Source: Bugula neritina (lineage: Eukaryota > Bryozoa > Gymnolaemata > Cheilostomatida > Bugulidae). From it: DNA of 64,000 nt. The stretch is from assembly GCA_964035545.1 (NCBI GenBank), contig OZ037765.1, forward strand, positions 19,772,698 to 19,836,697, given 5' to 3'. Shown here piece by piece: positions 14,301 through 27,700 of this stretch; the stretch's first letter is position 1, and the number at the start of each line of letters is the position of its first letter. Below the pieces are notes generated by a model that was not told where the DNA came from, ran no database searches, and worked only from the letters and a program-made list of their open reading frames with translations. The translations under genes were made by a program, and so were the position numbers.

Positions 14301-15741
14301 TAATACAAGATGGCTGCTATGTCACCAAATTCTCCGAGGATGGCGAGTGGTACCGTAGCAAAGTGATAAACATTGACAACAGTGATGTCAAGGTAAGCTC
14401 TTACTATTAACAGCATAGACACTGTGTATATATAAGTATATGCAGGGCTCCTCCAGCAAGTGCATTATGGGATGAGATGCTTGTTGGGGTGAAATGGTAG
14501 CTGGGTACCAGCTTTTCTGAACTGATGGGAAATTAATATCTGGTACAAAAGGAACTTTTGTGGCAGATATATCAAAGCTAGTGTTGATTTCAATTAGGGC
14601 ACCATTTTGTCACTTTTCTTAACTGTCCTTGCTTGAAATGCTGCAAAACTGAAAAATAAAATCCAAGTTTGACATTGATGGATGCAACATTCATGGAATT
14701 CTGAGGCTGATTTTGTTTTCTTTTGTTGACAGTTTAATTTTGCTGTGTTGTCATTTTTAATTCGCCCTTAACCTGACAAATGGGTAATCTTTTATACAAA
14801 TCATAATTTGCTTGTGCATAAACTTGGTCATTTTGTTACGTCTTGGATTCTAGATTTTTACTAAGCAGCAAGCTAAAGTGTATACTGTCATTTGGTGAAA
14901 TATTATCAAACTGGTGTAGTAGCTAAGACATGGTGACTATGTTTTTAGGTGTTCTTCTGTGACTATGGAAACACTGAGACCACCACTGTTGGCTGTTTAA
15001 GACAGCTGGTTCCTGCATTTTCCAAAATGCCTGCCCAAGCTCTGCGTTGCTCCCTCTTCGAGTGTAATGACCGTCTAAGTGGCAAAAGTTTGAAGCAGTT
15101 TCTAGCTAAATACTTGTATGCGTACATATCAGGTGAGTTGGAACCATACTTTTTTCCTGCTTTCTATAAAAAGTGGAAAACTGCTATATTAGTTTCACCA
15201 TTGCAGCACCAATATCTTGTAAAGATATTTTGAAAACATGGCACTTTATTTTCATTTGTTTTCAATTGTGGAGAATACATCTGATCGATAACCTATAATG
15301 TCTGATGAATTTATTGCTAGAGTGTGTAAAGTGGTTAAAGCATTATAAGTTAGTCAAATTTCTGTGCTAATAGTTAATAATTTTTCTTCACTGGTTGTTT
15401 ATGTAATGGACGTGGGGCATGTATGCTTCCCCTCGTCCATTAAGCACATAAACACTTACATGCGAAGCGTAACTGTATTATAGTCGTAGAAGTATTATAA
15501 CATTCCATTAGTCACGCTCGGGCTAACATTGTGAGACACCGCACTCTCTGCGGCAGTGGTGCAAGATGCTGCGCCACTGCTGTTGCGGTCCCCATCGCTG
15601 GAACACATTAGCCAATCTGAAGATAGCCTCCGGGCGCCCAAACTCATTCCATGCTTAGATGCCTTTCAAAGCTAACTACTGTGTAACTCTATATTGTGTG
15701 CTTTCCTACACTGATGTAACTTCTTGTAATTAGTGTTGTAA

Positions 15742-15772
<31 letters not shown>

Positions 15773-18700
15773 TGATCTTAAAACTACTCGGTTCTCTCTT
15801 ATAACTTTGTAGAGAGGGAATGTTCTAACAGTGCAAACACACAACATAACCCACATTGGTCGTAGTCCTACAAACTACAATAGTTTACAATTAAACTGAT
15901 CTAATTTAACGCGGGTGTCAATATTTCATTGAATTCAGTCGGTAGGCGTCAGACTAAATGCCATCAATTGACTGTTTTAGGTGAGATAAAGCACAGCAGT
16001 GCAGATTGCACTATTATGGAGATGTTTCACGAAGGCAAACTTCTCAGCTCTTCTGTTAAAGAGTTGTTACTGGCATGTCCACCATCCCTCAGGTTCACCA
16101 GCAAGGAGCTGAGTCTAGGGGAGCTCCAAGGCTATCTGGTGTATGAAGTGAGTCAGAAGGAGTTTTACATACAACTTGAGTCAGATACTGACCTGTTGGC
16201 AGAAGTGAGTGAAAAGGTGTCAGCCCTGTCGACTAGCAGTAAGCAGTTGGTGAAGCCTGCAGTGGGTGAGGCATGTATTGCTAGATTCAGTGAGGATGAG
16301 GTCTGGTACAGGGCAGAAATTACTCAGTGCTCATCTGACTCTTTAGATGTGAAGTTTGTAGACTTTGGTAACAGTAGCTGTGTAGTTGCTAGTGATGTGC
16401 TGGAGATATCGAAGGAGCTAGCTGATATCCCTACTCTGGCTATACGATGCTCTCTTATGTGTGAAGACAACTCCCGAAACCTCACTGACTGGGCCACAGG
16501 TATGTTAAGTCAATATAGAGTCAAGTATTTTAGACTGTTTTTTTTGCTTAAAAGGAGGTTCCCCCTAGACACACTTTGCCGCACCGAAAGCCATAACGTA
16601 AAATGTCGGCCATTTTTAATGTGTACGGGCTAAATTTCTATTGGGTACGATTTGTGACACCTCATTGGACATCTATGTCCAATGAATTGATGCGAACGTC
16701 TTCCTGTCTAATAGGAGCCTGCCGCAACTTGCCTAAATCAAGCAGTGTTTGATCCTAACATACGCCAGCGCCGTACGGGAAGCTCGGACATTTGTAAAAA
16801 TTGCTACTATTTTACGTTACAGCCTACGGTGCGGCAAAGTGTGTCTAGGGTGGTTAGCTTTACATCTAGCCTGTTGTTGTCAGGATATGATAACTTTAGA
16901 GAATAAATATTTTTGGAAATGTTAAATTGTAACATGCAATGGAAATAGAAATGCACTTAAATTTTTTTTGTTATTGTTTTCAGTTGGGTTGCTTTAATCT
17001 AAAATCATTAAAAACGTTATTTTAGGCAATCTAAAATCTTATTCTATTTGTTTTGTAAAAGAGTCTGAAAGCCCCCAGTCTTCACTGGCAACGAGGATGT
17101 GGAACAATTTATTCAAGAATTCAGTGACGTGGCAGAAGTCACTCAGTGGCCACCTCGTGTGGCCCTGTTGAAGTTGCGGATGTCATTGGCAGAGAAGGCC
17201 AAACCCTACGGGTTAGGACCCGATGTCAATGGCATCTTTGCAGCTTTGAGGACTCAGTTTGGCATCTCTCCCATAGATGCGCGAGTCTGCGTACAGGGGT
17301 TGCGGCGCGATCCGCGCACCTCCCTACAGGAGCATGCCGTCACGGCCAAGAAGTTGGCACAGATCGCATACAGCGACTTGTCACCTGCAACCGTGAGCGG
17401 TACACTTTTGACGCTTTTGTGCAGTCGGTAAATGACCTCGGTTTCCATCACCAGTTTCTGGCGAGGGAGTCGCGGCGGCCGAGGACACACTGCGCAAAGG
17501 TGAGGCCCACCTGTTGGCCACCCAACTACACAGGAGTCACGTGGGGTCCCGCCAGGTTGAAGCAGAGCTGGCAACAGCTCACAGCGAAGCCAAGGGGGCG
17601 ACCCGCGTAGCTGCCGCCACCACCCAGTTGTCGACTGCCTCCAAGGTCGCGCATGTGACCGACATGGTGACGAAACTGGTGGAGGCGCTCACTCGGGCTC
17701 CAGCGGTTTAGCCCACTCACAGACCCTTGCGGTCACGAGCGAGACTGTCAAGGGAGCCGGCTGCCACATGTTGGGAGTGTGGTAGCCGCGGGCACCGCCG
17801 CAAGGAGTGCCCCTCAGTACGAAGGGAGTTAAACTCTCATGGCTCGCAGGAACTTCAGCCAGCTGCGGGTCGGAGATAAGACTTCCCTGCGGGGGAGCCG
17901 TCAGCAGTCCGTACGGTTGCAACGGACAACCCCGCAGGAGTGGCAGGTGCCACGACGGACAGGCAAGCCGTACGGCCAGCCTGCTACCTTCACCTTGCCA
18001 CTCCAGAATAGCTTCGGCGAGTTGTGCGAGCCAGAGTCTGAGGGGGAACAGGACCTAGCGTCTGGTGGAATGCTTCCTCCCCCTCGAAGACCTGTCCGCA
18101 ACCAACGAACACAACCCCAGCCTAAGCTCAAAGCGAGAGAGGTGTCCTCTGCAATGACCGAGCGCAATAGGAGAGTGTGGGTACAACTTTATGGTGTCAG
18201 CTACTTCTTACCAGGCAAGGTAGCCGGTATAGCTGTCACCTTCCTTCTGGATTCAGGGTGTACCACTAACCTTCTAAGCCGCCAGCTCTTTGACACCCTA
18301 AGCGCTAGAGACAAAGCTGGTCTGGAGCCATACGATGGGAAACACGGCTCGTTGGCGAACGGGTCGTGTATTCCCTTCTATGGTATAGTTGAGCTGGCAG
18401 GACGTGTCTGGGATCAAGTGATTCAGAAGACATTCATCATCAGCCAACTCACGGAGGATGCTATCCTTGGGATGCTATTCTTGAAGAGACACGAATGCCA
18501 TATTGACTTTAGTAAGTCTGCGCTGGTTTTGGCTGACGGAAGCTCACCTGCGTCGACAAGTTTGGTCATCCATTTGTAGGGGGCGTACAGGTAGCATGGG
18601 GCTGTACGATATCTGGACGTTCCCGCGCCACCATTCACTCCAGGGTGAACAGTAGTTGCTGTTGGTCTGGTCGGCCCCATGCCCCCAACACCCTGAGGCA

Positions 18701-21700
18701 ACAGCTGGATTTTGGTGCTCACGGACCACTTAACTCGGTGGGCTGACGCCCTGGCAATCCCAGACGCGTCAGCTCCAATGTAATCATTAAGCCTAGGGCC
18801 ACACGGTGCGTATTTTCGCATGCGAAAATTGAAATCACAAGTAGCAAAGGTGTCCACTGTGCGCGTTGAGAAAACCTTCGCACTTGTCGCTCTGCATTTT
18901 CAACGCAAGTGCGAATCGTCTCTGTCGTCGTCACCTAATTGGCTGGTAGCTATTCAGCGAGCCCAATTTCTTTATTTAGTGCTATATTCCAGTAAATTGC
19001 GTTTTATTGAAAGCGAGTGCGATTTAAAAATGAAAGCTTTATTTATCACGCATCACTGACGCTACAGTGGACACCTTTGCTACCCGTGATTTTAATTTTC
19101 GCATGCGAAAATACGCACAGTGTGGCCCTAGGCTAACTGTTGTGAATCTTTCTTACTTATGTATCACATTTCTTACTTGTGTATAATTATCTAAATATAA
19201 TTCTATCTTTCTATGACCAACTTGCTTGGTTTCTCATGCAACCACGCAGTGTAAATTCAGTAGCCGATATCATGCAATAACACCGATCTAGTAGTGCACA
19301 AAACTACAACAATAATTCATTCATGCTGAGCTATAATAAAGTAATATGACAAGTCACTGGACACTCAATACACACAGGTGACATGAAATTCAAATTGCAA
19401 TAATAATTTTAAATACTTCGAATCACTACAGTCACTGTGGCAGTTCTTGTCTTTATTTTTAATCACTTTGATGGTTAACCATAATTATTATCATAATGCA
19501 AATATAGAACTAAAACCTGATGGCCTCAATTTTAATTCAAATTTATTTCAATTTCAGAACTCAAGATGATTAGTGGGAATATTCATATTGAAATTATGAT
19601 TATTTTATTTTCTAAATGTTTAGTCAAGATGTGAAACTAATATTAGATAATATTTATAATGACTAAAATATCAAAACGAAGTGCCGTTGATATTGGTATT
19701 GCTTGACAATAAATTATTGTTACAATATGCACTAATTATTAATTTACTACAAACCGTCAAAAAAAACTAACAACTATGATTGCTCTGGTGATAATTCTTA
19801 TAATCAATTGTTCATAAAGTAAGCTATTCTATGTATATCCTAACGTCCAATAGAAACATGAGAAAGGGCTTCTATAAGTAACCCCAAGCAATAAAAACCC
19901 AAAGAACCAAAGCTATATTTGCTGAAAATTCTCGATAATTCTAAATATCGAATATCTTATCAGCAATAGTTTTTACTCCTTATTTTCTTCACTTCCACTG
20001 GGCCACAACTACACACTCCAAGCTTGAATAGACCATGTAAAACTCAGCCAATCACCCAAGTGTACCAATTGAATTTCTCACCATGATAACATATAAAATT
20101 TCTCAAGTTCAATTGCAAAATGCATGCTTCCAGAGAAGACATTTCTCTGGTGTACATTTGTTGGTGCAATACTAGGTCTGGTACTGTTGGCTTACCCCAT
20201 ATACTATGCTTTTCCTTGTAGATTTGCTGACAGTGACTGTAGAAAAAGTAGTCAATACTAAAGCCGTTGTTTCTCTTCTGATGGGCAGTTTGCCTTTCAT
20301 TTCTCCATCTCAAGATACAATCAGTTCCACTTCTGTGACTGCCACTTCAAACGCAGACAGTGTTGGACCATCTCCTTCCACCACCCGACCTTCTCTCAAG
20401 TTCACCAGCAAGGAGCTGAGTCTAGGGGAACTCCAAGGCTATCTGGTGTATGAAGTGAGTCAGAAGGAGTTTTACATACAACTTGAGTCAGATACTGACC
20501 TGTTGGCAGATGTCAGTGAAAAGGTGTCAGCCCTGTCAGCTAGCAGTAAGCAGTTGGTGAATCCTGCTGTGGGTGAGGCATGTATTGCTAGATTCAGTGA
20601 GGATGAGGTCTGGTACAGGGCAGAGGTCACTCAGTGCTCATCTGACTCTTATGATGTGAAGTTTGTAGACTTTGGTAACAGTAGCTGTGTAGTTGCTAGT
20701 GATGTGCTGGAGATATCAAAGGAGCTATCTGATATCCCTACTCTGGCTATACGATGCTCTCTTGTGTGTGAAGACAACTCCCAAAACCTCACTGACTGGG
20801 CCACAGGTATGTTGAATTAATAAGAGTCAAGTATCTTGGGTGGTTTATTACATAAAAAGAGGTTAGCTTTACATCTAGCCTGTTGTCAGGAAAGGATAAT
20901 TTTAAATGATGACTATTTTTGGTAATGAGAAATTTTAAATTGTAACATACAATGGAAATTTAGAAATACACTTAAATGTTTTGTTATTGTTTTTAGTTGG
21001 GCTGCTTTAATCTAAAATCATTAACAACGTTATTTTAGGCAGTCTAAAATCTTATTCTAGTTGTTTTATAAAAGAGAGATTTTCTCAGGATAGATGGGCA
21101 TATAATGCTTATAGGCACATTACATCTATCATTTTGACATTAGCAGAGCTGACTAATTACATTTATATAATGTTGCGATAAAAAATATCTTAAGCTATCA
21201 ATGCTTTTTGGAGTTGTGTGCCCATGCAAATTAATTATGACTTATGCACACAGCGTCTTCATTGTAGTTTGACTGACCTGTTAATGAAATTGTAGTCTAG
21301 CTCGGTGATTCTAGCATTAGAGAAATAATACTAATGGCTGGTAACTTTTATTAGGAGTTATTCTTACCTTGAAGCATAGGCTACTAACATAAAAAATTAA
21401 TAATATAACAAGTCACTGATCGCTTGAATAAACACAGGTAATATCAAATTCAAATTGATTAGATGATTATCAAAATCGTCATTACTGTCGCTATGGCAAC
21501 TATTGTGTTTATTTCTGATCACTTTGATAGTCAAACATAATCATTATCATAATGCAAATAAAAAAACTCACAGCTTTGGTTTCAATTTTAATTTAACATT
21601 ATTTCAAGTTCAAAACTCAAGATGATTAGTCTGAATATTCATGTTACAAAATTTTATGATTATTTTATTTTCTAAATTTTTAATTAGTCAGGATAAGAAA

Positions 21701-24700
21701 CTAATGGATAATAATTATAATGGTTAAAATATCAAAGCAGAATGACATCGATATTAATGTTGCTTTAACAAATTATTACAATATATACTGTTTAATAATT
21801 TACTACAAGGCGCTAAAAATAATTAATAAATACAATTGCCCCGAAGATAATCATTGTAATTGTTTATGGGTAAACTATTCTATATATAACCTAACATCCT
21901 ATGAAAACATGAGAAAGGGCTTCTAACAGTGACCCGAGCAACAAAAACCCAAACGAACCCAAGCTATCTTTACTTTAGCTGCTTCCAAATTATTAATGAA
22001 TGTCTCATCAGCAATGGTCTTTACTCATCATCATCTCCATTTTCACTGGGCCACAATTACATGCTCAATCTGATGCATTGAAAGCATACAATGTGAAAAT
22101 GTGCTATAACATCAATGTAGTTGGATATATAACTCTACAGTTGTGTTTGAGTTGTAGCTAATATAATGTTGTAGATACATCATGAGTGTAACTTAACGGT
22201 TCTGCTTTAAATTGGAATATTTGGGTAACGGCTGCGAAATCGTGTTAATAGGAGCTAGCTCTCTTTTCTTGTATAGATAATACAGTACTTCCTCCACATC
22301 TCACTAAACTGTGAGTCCGAAACCTCAATAGTAGAATACCAGGTTTAACTCGGACATCCGTTAAATTTGGCCATGGGTTCACGCCCTTTTCGTTACCTAT
22401 GAAACTTTGCGGGAAAGGGATCCGTGAGCTACTGAGGGAACACTGTATGTTTCTGGTTGCCGTGATCATCAGAGGAATTTCTTTAGTGTAATGATGGTCT
22501 TGTACTTTTTTTAATATATCCTGTTTGCTCAATCAGATGCTATGCTTTTCCTTGCAGATTTGCTGACAGTGACTGTAGAACAAGTAGTCAATACTCAAGC
22601 CGTCGTTTCTCTTCTAATGGGCAGTTTGCCTTTCATTTCTCCATCTCAAGATACAATCAGTTCCACTTCTGTGACTGCCACTTCAAACGCAGACAGTGTT
22701 GGGCCATCTCCTTCCACCACCCGACCTTCTCTCAAGTTCACCAGCAAGGAGCTGAGTCTAGGGGAACTCCAAGGCTATCTGGTGTATGAAGTGAGTCAGA
22801 AGGAGTTTTACATACAACTTGAGTCAGATACTGACCTGTTGGCAGAAGTGAGTGAAAAGGTGTCAGCCCTGTCGACTAGCAGTAAGCAGTTGGTGAAGCC
22901 TGCAGTGGGTGAGGCATGTATTGCTAGATTCAGTGAGGATGAGGTCTGGTACAGGGCAGAGGTCACTCAGTGCTCATCTGACTCTTTAGATGTGAAGTTT
23001 GTAGACTTTGGTAACAGTAGCTGTGTAGTTGCTAGTGATGTGCTGGAGATATCAAAGGAACTAGCTGATATCCCTACTCTGGCTATACGATGCTCTCTTG
23101 TGTGTGAGGACAATTCCCAAAACCTCACTGACTGGGCTACAGGTATGCATATACTGTCTCTAAGCTGCCTGGTGTTTTGTAGCTTGTGTTGTCTCAATTT
23201 GCCGACTTTCATATCAAATGTATTCTTACAGACATGATAACTATTGCTGTGGAAGAAGTTCAACAGAACACTATCTGTGTAACCCTGAGGGACCCCGACG
23301 GAGCCCCCTTTTTGGCATCATCTCAAGACGTGAACCCGGTAACCCCTGAGCACTCCCATTCGTCACTCTCTTGTGTTTCCTCCAATTCCGTGCCAACCCT
23401 TTCCAGCACCTCCAGTCCAGCCCGCAGCCAGCTTGTTTCTCTGCCTAAAAATAATATTCCACCAGGTATGTATACCTTCCTCCTGTACAGATGTGTGCGT
23501 TTAGCATAATGTAACTATCATTGGTAAAAATCGCATTCCTGTATCAGTACTAAGATTTTATAAAGGGTCTTCCTTCATGTGCACTGTGCAGCATTTGAGT
23601 TTCCGATTGCCTTAGCCTAGTGTGTGTGCATATTAAGTGCTGTCTGCTGTTCAGGTACGTACAAGGCCTACATCTCCCACATTGATGGTGCTGACAACAC
23701 TCTCTACGTGCAACTCAGTCAGAACAGTGAACTGCTGGACAACATAACTTCCTCTCTGGCTACCCTGGCACTGAATGCCGAGCCAGAGGTGTACAGTCCT
23801 GTTGGACAAGCCTGCGTCTGCAAATACTCAGCCGACAACTGCTTCTACAGGTACTGTTTCCTGTTGGTTTTCACGTCTCATCATTTCTGAATTAATTCCT
23901 TTATGCGAGAATAAAAATTTTTCATTGGTTTTTATAGAGCCATGGTCTCTGAGTTGCACAGTGAAAGGGGAACTAGCACTCTAGTCTATGTAGACTATGG
24001 GACACGGGAAGAAGTGGTTAATAGCAGCGTTAAGGTGTTACCAGCTTCACTACGTCAGTACCCACCCGTGGCAATCAAATGTACAACAAGGCAGCCATGT
24101 TTGACTGGTGTGTCAGCCGAACGCCTCGTTCAGCTCTTCAGCGGCAAAGAGTTGTCTGTTCAAATAGATGGTGCCGATGAGCCGTATAGCTTGACCGTCC
24201 TTGACCTTGATGCTGACGATCTCAAAGCTGCAGGTGATTAAACTCACCACCTATGCTTGTATACTCTCTATACCTGGTGGCTTGCATCCACTAACCAACA
24301 TTGCCACCAGAGTTTATGAATGCCAAAGATGTTTTTATGTTTCCTTTTCTTGCCTCCGTCATTCCCCATTTCCATAGTAATGTTGATTTTCTTTGTACAA
24401 AACTTTGTGTTTTTCTGAGTATCTTTGGAAGGAGTTCCAATACTTGCATCATGCTGTTTATATGTTACCTGTGGACAAGAGTCTTCCTGAAACAATTAGA
24501 ATAAAAGTATTTACAACCGTCACACATCTTTGCTCTTCCTATGTTGTCAGCCACTAAATATATACCTCGGATGGGGGCTTAACTAGATTTAGGTTCTTGA
24601 CACTGTTATTCTTTTTCTTTTCTTTACAAAAACCCCTGTCTGCTCTGAATTCTTGTTAGTATAAACGATATTGTTTGCATGGCTGTGATATTCCTTTACC

Positions 24701-27700
24701 CACGGTGTCTGCTGGGCTCGTCATACCTTGTATACATGCAGCAGACTTTACTGCAGTAAAAGTCGCTGGCTTTGAAGGGGTCACTGCTAAGCTTTTTCCT
24801 ATTTTCATCATTGAAAAGGATATTTGGTGACGTTTTACATAATCTTTGTTGAGAAAAAAAATTTACTTTACCTTCTGTCTTACCTGTTAGCTAATTAGGA
24901 CATATATTAATCACAAGGGCAGCTATTTTATTTTTACCTAAGAATTTTTAATTTAAAACGCTACTTTGCACTCAGCTTTCTTGTTGATGACAAGTGATAG
25001 ACTTCACAGCCTTGCAATAGAAAGCTAGTGATGATAGCCAACTGTAGTATTATAAGCTGCATTTAAGGCTTTACAGTAGGTTAACTGCTGACTAAGCGCT
25101 GTCAGTAGTAGAATGTAGCTTCATTTCTTCTCTAGGCGTGGCAGATGTTGGTGAAATGTCCAGTTCATCCACTTTTGTAAATTTGACTTCGTTCAAGTAA
25201 GTTCACAATATTGCATAGTCCAAACATTTCCTTGTTTATAGTTTATAGTTGATTGCCATACTAAACAAGTATGGCAATCAACTAACTATATCTTTTACCT
25301 ATTTCTGTGCACATTTTACGAGTTTTATTTCACGTTTTAGTTTCATTAAGTATTTTTATTTTTCTATTTTGTTCTTTGTAGATACTCGCAGCCTGCATTG
25401 GATATATGCAACAACGATGTCCAAGTCGATATTGGCCATATTGTTAGTCCAGGAAAGTTTTATTGTCAGTTTTTTCCTGAAGATTTACAATCTCTAGATT
25501 CACAGATGCAATCAGTATATTCTAACGAACGCCATCGAGTCCTTTTACCTCCAGATGAAGCATCTGAAGGTAAGTCCTTCATCTCTAGTATCACTCAGAA
25601 ACTGTATATATGATAGAAAAAACATAGCATGGAGGGAGCTACTAATACCGATAAGCGCCATGTGTATTATCTATATTCTCATACATAAATTTACTCATCA
25701 ATGATGACTGGTCTCACTCAGACCAATGCAAGAAATAAATGTATCTATTTAAACCATCAAGTCAGTTGTTTGCTGTTCAAACTCACAAGTTTAAAGTTTA
25801 AGTGCAGGTCTGTTTATAAATTTATTCTGCTCCAGCTACTTTTTACTTATTATAGGAGTTGCCTGTGTGGCCAAACTTCAGGAAGGAACATACGTCAGGG
25901 CAGTTTATATTTGTGGTGTTATCTATCCTTCCAAGCACTGTCAGGTGAAGCTGATTTTGTCATTTCCTGTTTCTACTAGTGTTACTTGTTTACTTGCGCT
26001 GGAATTTGTTTCATTTCAACAATAGACCCTTTTCAGAGGTTTTCCTCCCATACCCCTTTACAATTAAGAGTTGTATTCTCCCAAAGTGAATAGGTTGAAC
26101 CTTTGTATAAAGAGCAAACTCATTAAAAATTTAAAGTTTGGCTGCTACTTAAAATTCTTATTATTTTATAGAATTGTTCTTTTAGCAGATAGATATTTTG
26201 GTATAAGCACACATATTAGCAGTTGGCTTTGTGGCTTTAGTTACTGAACAATGCTGAAGTGGCACTTCAGCATTGTTCAGTAACCAAAGCCACGAAAATC
26301 TGCTCAAGTTTATTTTCTTCAAGGTTTTTCATGTTGGGAAGACACAACTCTTAGTTGTAAGGGGGATATTAGGGACCTCTGAGAAAGGTCTGTTGTAAAT
26401 TTTGCCACATCATGAAGACAGGTATATTTGTTTAAACTTCACCTATTAGACTACATTAGTAGCATTGGTGTTTGTGCGGTGAAACATTTGTCTTTAATTG
26501 TTATGTTTGTCTTTGCAGGCGTTTTTAGTAGATTTAGGTATAATTATTACCATTTTGATGACGGATCTGTACCAACTGCATGTTGAATGTTCAACATTTC
26601 CCGTCCAAGCAGTTGAGTGTAGTTTAGCTGGAGTCTACCCCATTCTCGGACATGAGTGGGAAGAGGACTGCATCACGCAGTTCTATGAGATCAACAGGCT
26701 AAATGCAGCCCCTACAGCTCATATTGTCAAGGTAGGAAGGGAATGGGGTAGGTGCAGTAATAGAGAAATTGAAAAAAGCCTGTGTTCTAGGTTAGAAATG
26801 TAGCATAAGAAGTTATGTTCTCTGGAGAATTTTAACCCGCACCCAGAGCCAAAATTTAATAATAAAATTAAAGAACTAAGGCTATCTCAATTTCTCCACT
26901 ACTGCTCCTAAATGCAGTGAATATCACTAGATATATAAGAGTTGAATATCTAATGCATGTGAATCAATGTGTTTCATTCGGGTTAAACTCCTAGTCTAGC
27001 TGTTGTAAGGTTATAAAAGAAAGACTGTTGCAGGTTATAAAGAAAGACGTTGGTGATAGAGTCACAGTGCTGCTCACACTAAGTTATGGTGGGGAGTCGC
27101 TAGCAGAAACTCTTATTCACTCCGGATTATGTAACAGTATTCCAGCTTCAGGTAATTGTTTTACACCTAAAATATTTAAAAATAGGTCCCTAAAATTCCA
27201 TATTTTTCGAGTTTTTGTTGTATTGTAATCGCGTCTTCAAGTTGCTGGCGGAAAGCTTCTTGAGCTGCAGAAGTATAGCTTATTGGGTCTCATATTTACA
27301 TACTACCTGATGAGGTTAAATTAATTTCATATTTTAGGGAATTATTTCACCTATTTTAGTACAAATTGAGAAAGTATAACTAAACAAAGATATTTCATAA
27401 AAATCTTGTAGGCAATTTATTTAAGATATTGAATTTACCGATTTCAAAAATGTTGTGGTAAATTTGGTCAACTATGATATTTTTCTTGTGAGTGCCATTC
27501 AAAACTTTTTGGCTGCAATAAAACTGATAGTTAATCAACTCTATTAAACCTATAGCACCTTATATTGCATGGTTTCATGCGATGAAATGTTTCCACTGAG
27601 TAGTTTATTTACAGAGACGCCTGTGAAAGACTACTGTGTCACTCTGTGTGGTGAAATAAAATCTGAGTTGTTATCTTCTCCCGAAAGTAAAGCTACATAC

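Larger units (their letters stand above)
16085..20391 (+). repeat. Tandem duplication unit 1: Tudor half-exon plus following intron
   Basis: Unit 1 starts inside exon 15981-16499 at the codons for SL in PPSLRFTSK, covers the fifth Tudor module, the intron 16500-20221 and the linker of the next exon. It aligns with unit 2 (20392-22727) in the exon and in intron blocks 16500-16560, 16853-17063 and about 19332-20030. It is about 2 kb longer than unit 2 because of later insertions: a MITE at 16561, a retrotransposon fragment at 17064 and a MITE at 18791. Confidence 0.8.

Noticed and set aside
15391-15850. 5-bp target duplication around the candidate solo LTR
   Set aside because: GTTTA on the left does not match GTGCA or other words on the right.
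17146-17610. 154-aa forward frame overlapping the gag-like frame
   Set aside because: A mixture of out-of-frame sequence and a short in-frame gag segment after a frameshift; part of the dead retrotransposon, not a separate gene.
18820-19059. 79-aa plus-strand frame
   Set aside because: Lies entirely within the Harbinger-like MITE and reads across its inverted repeat.
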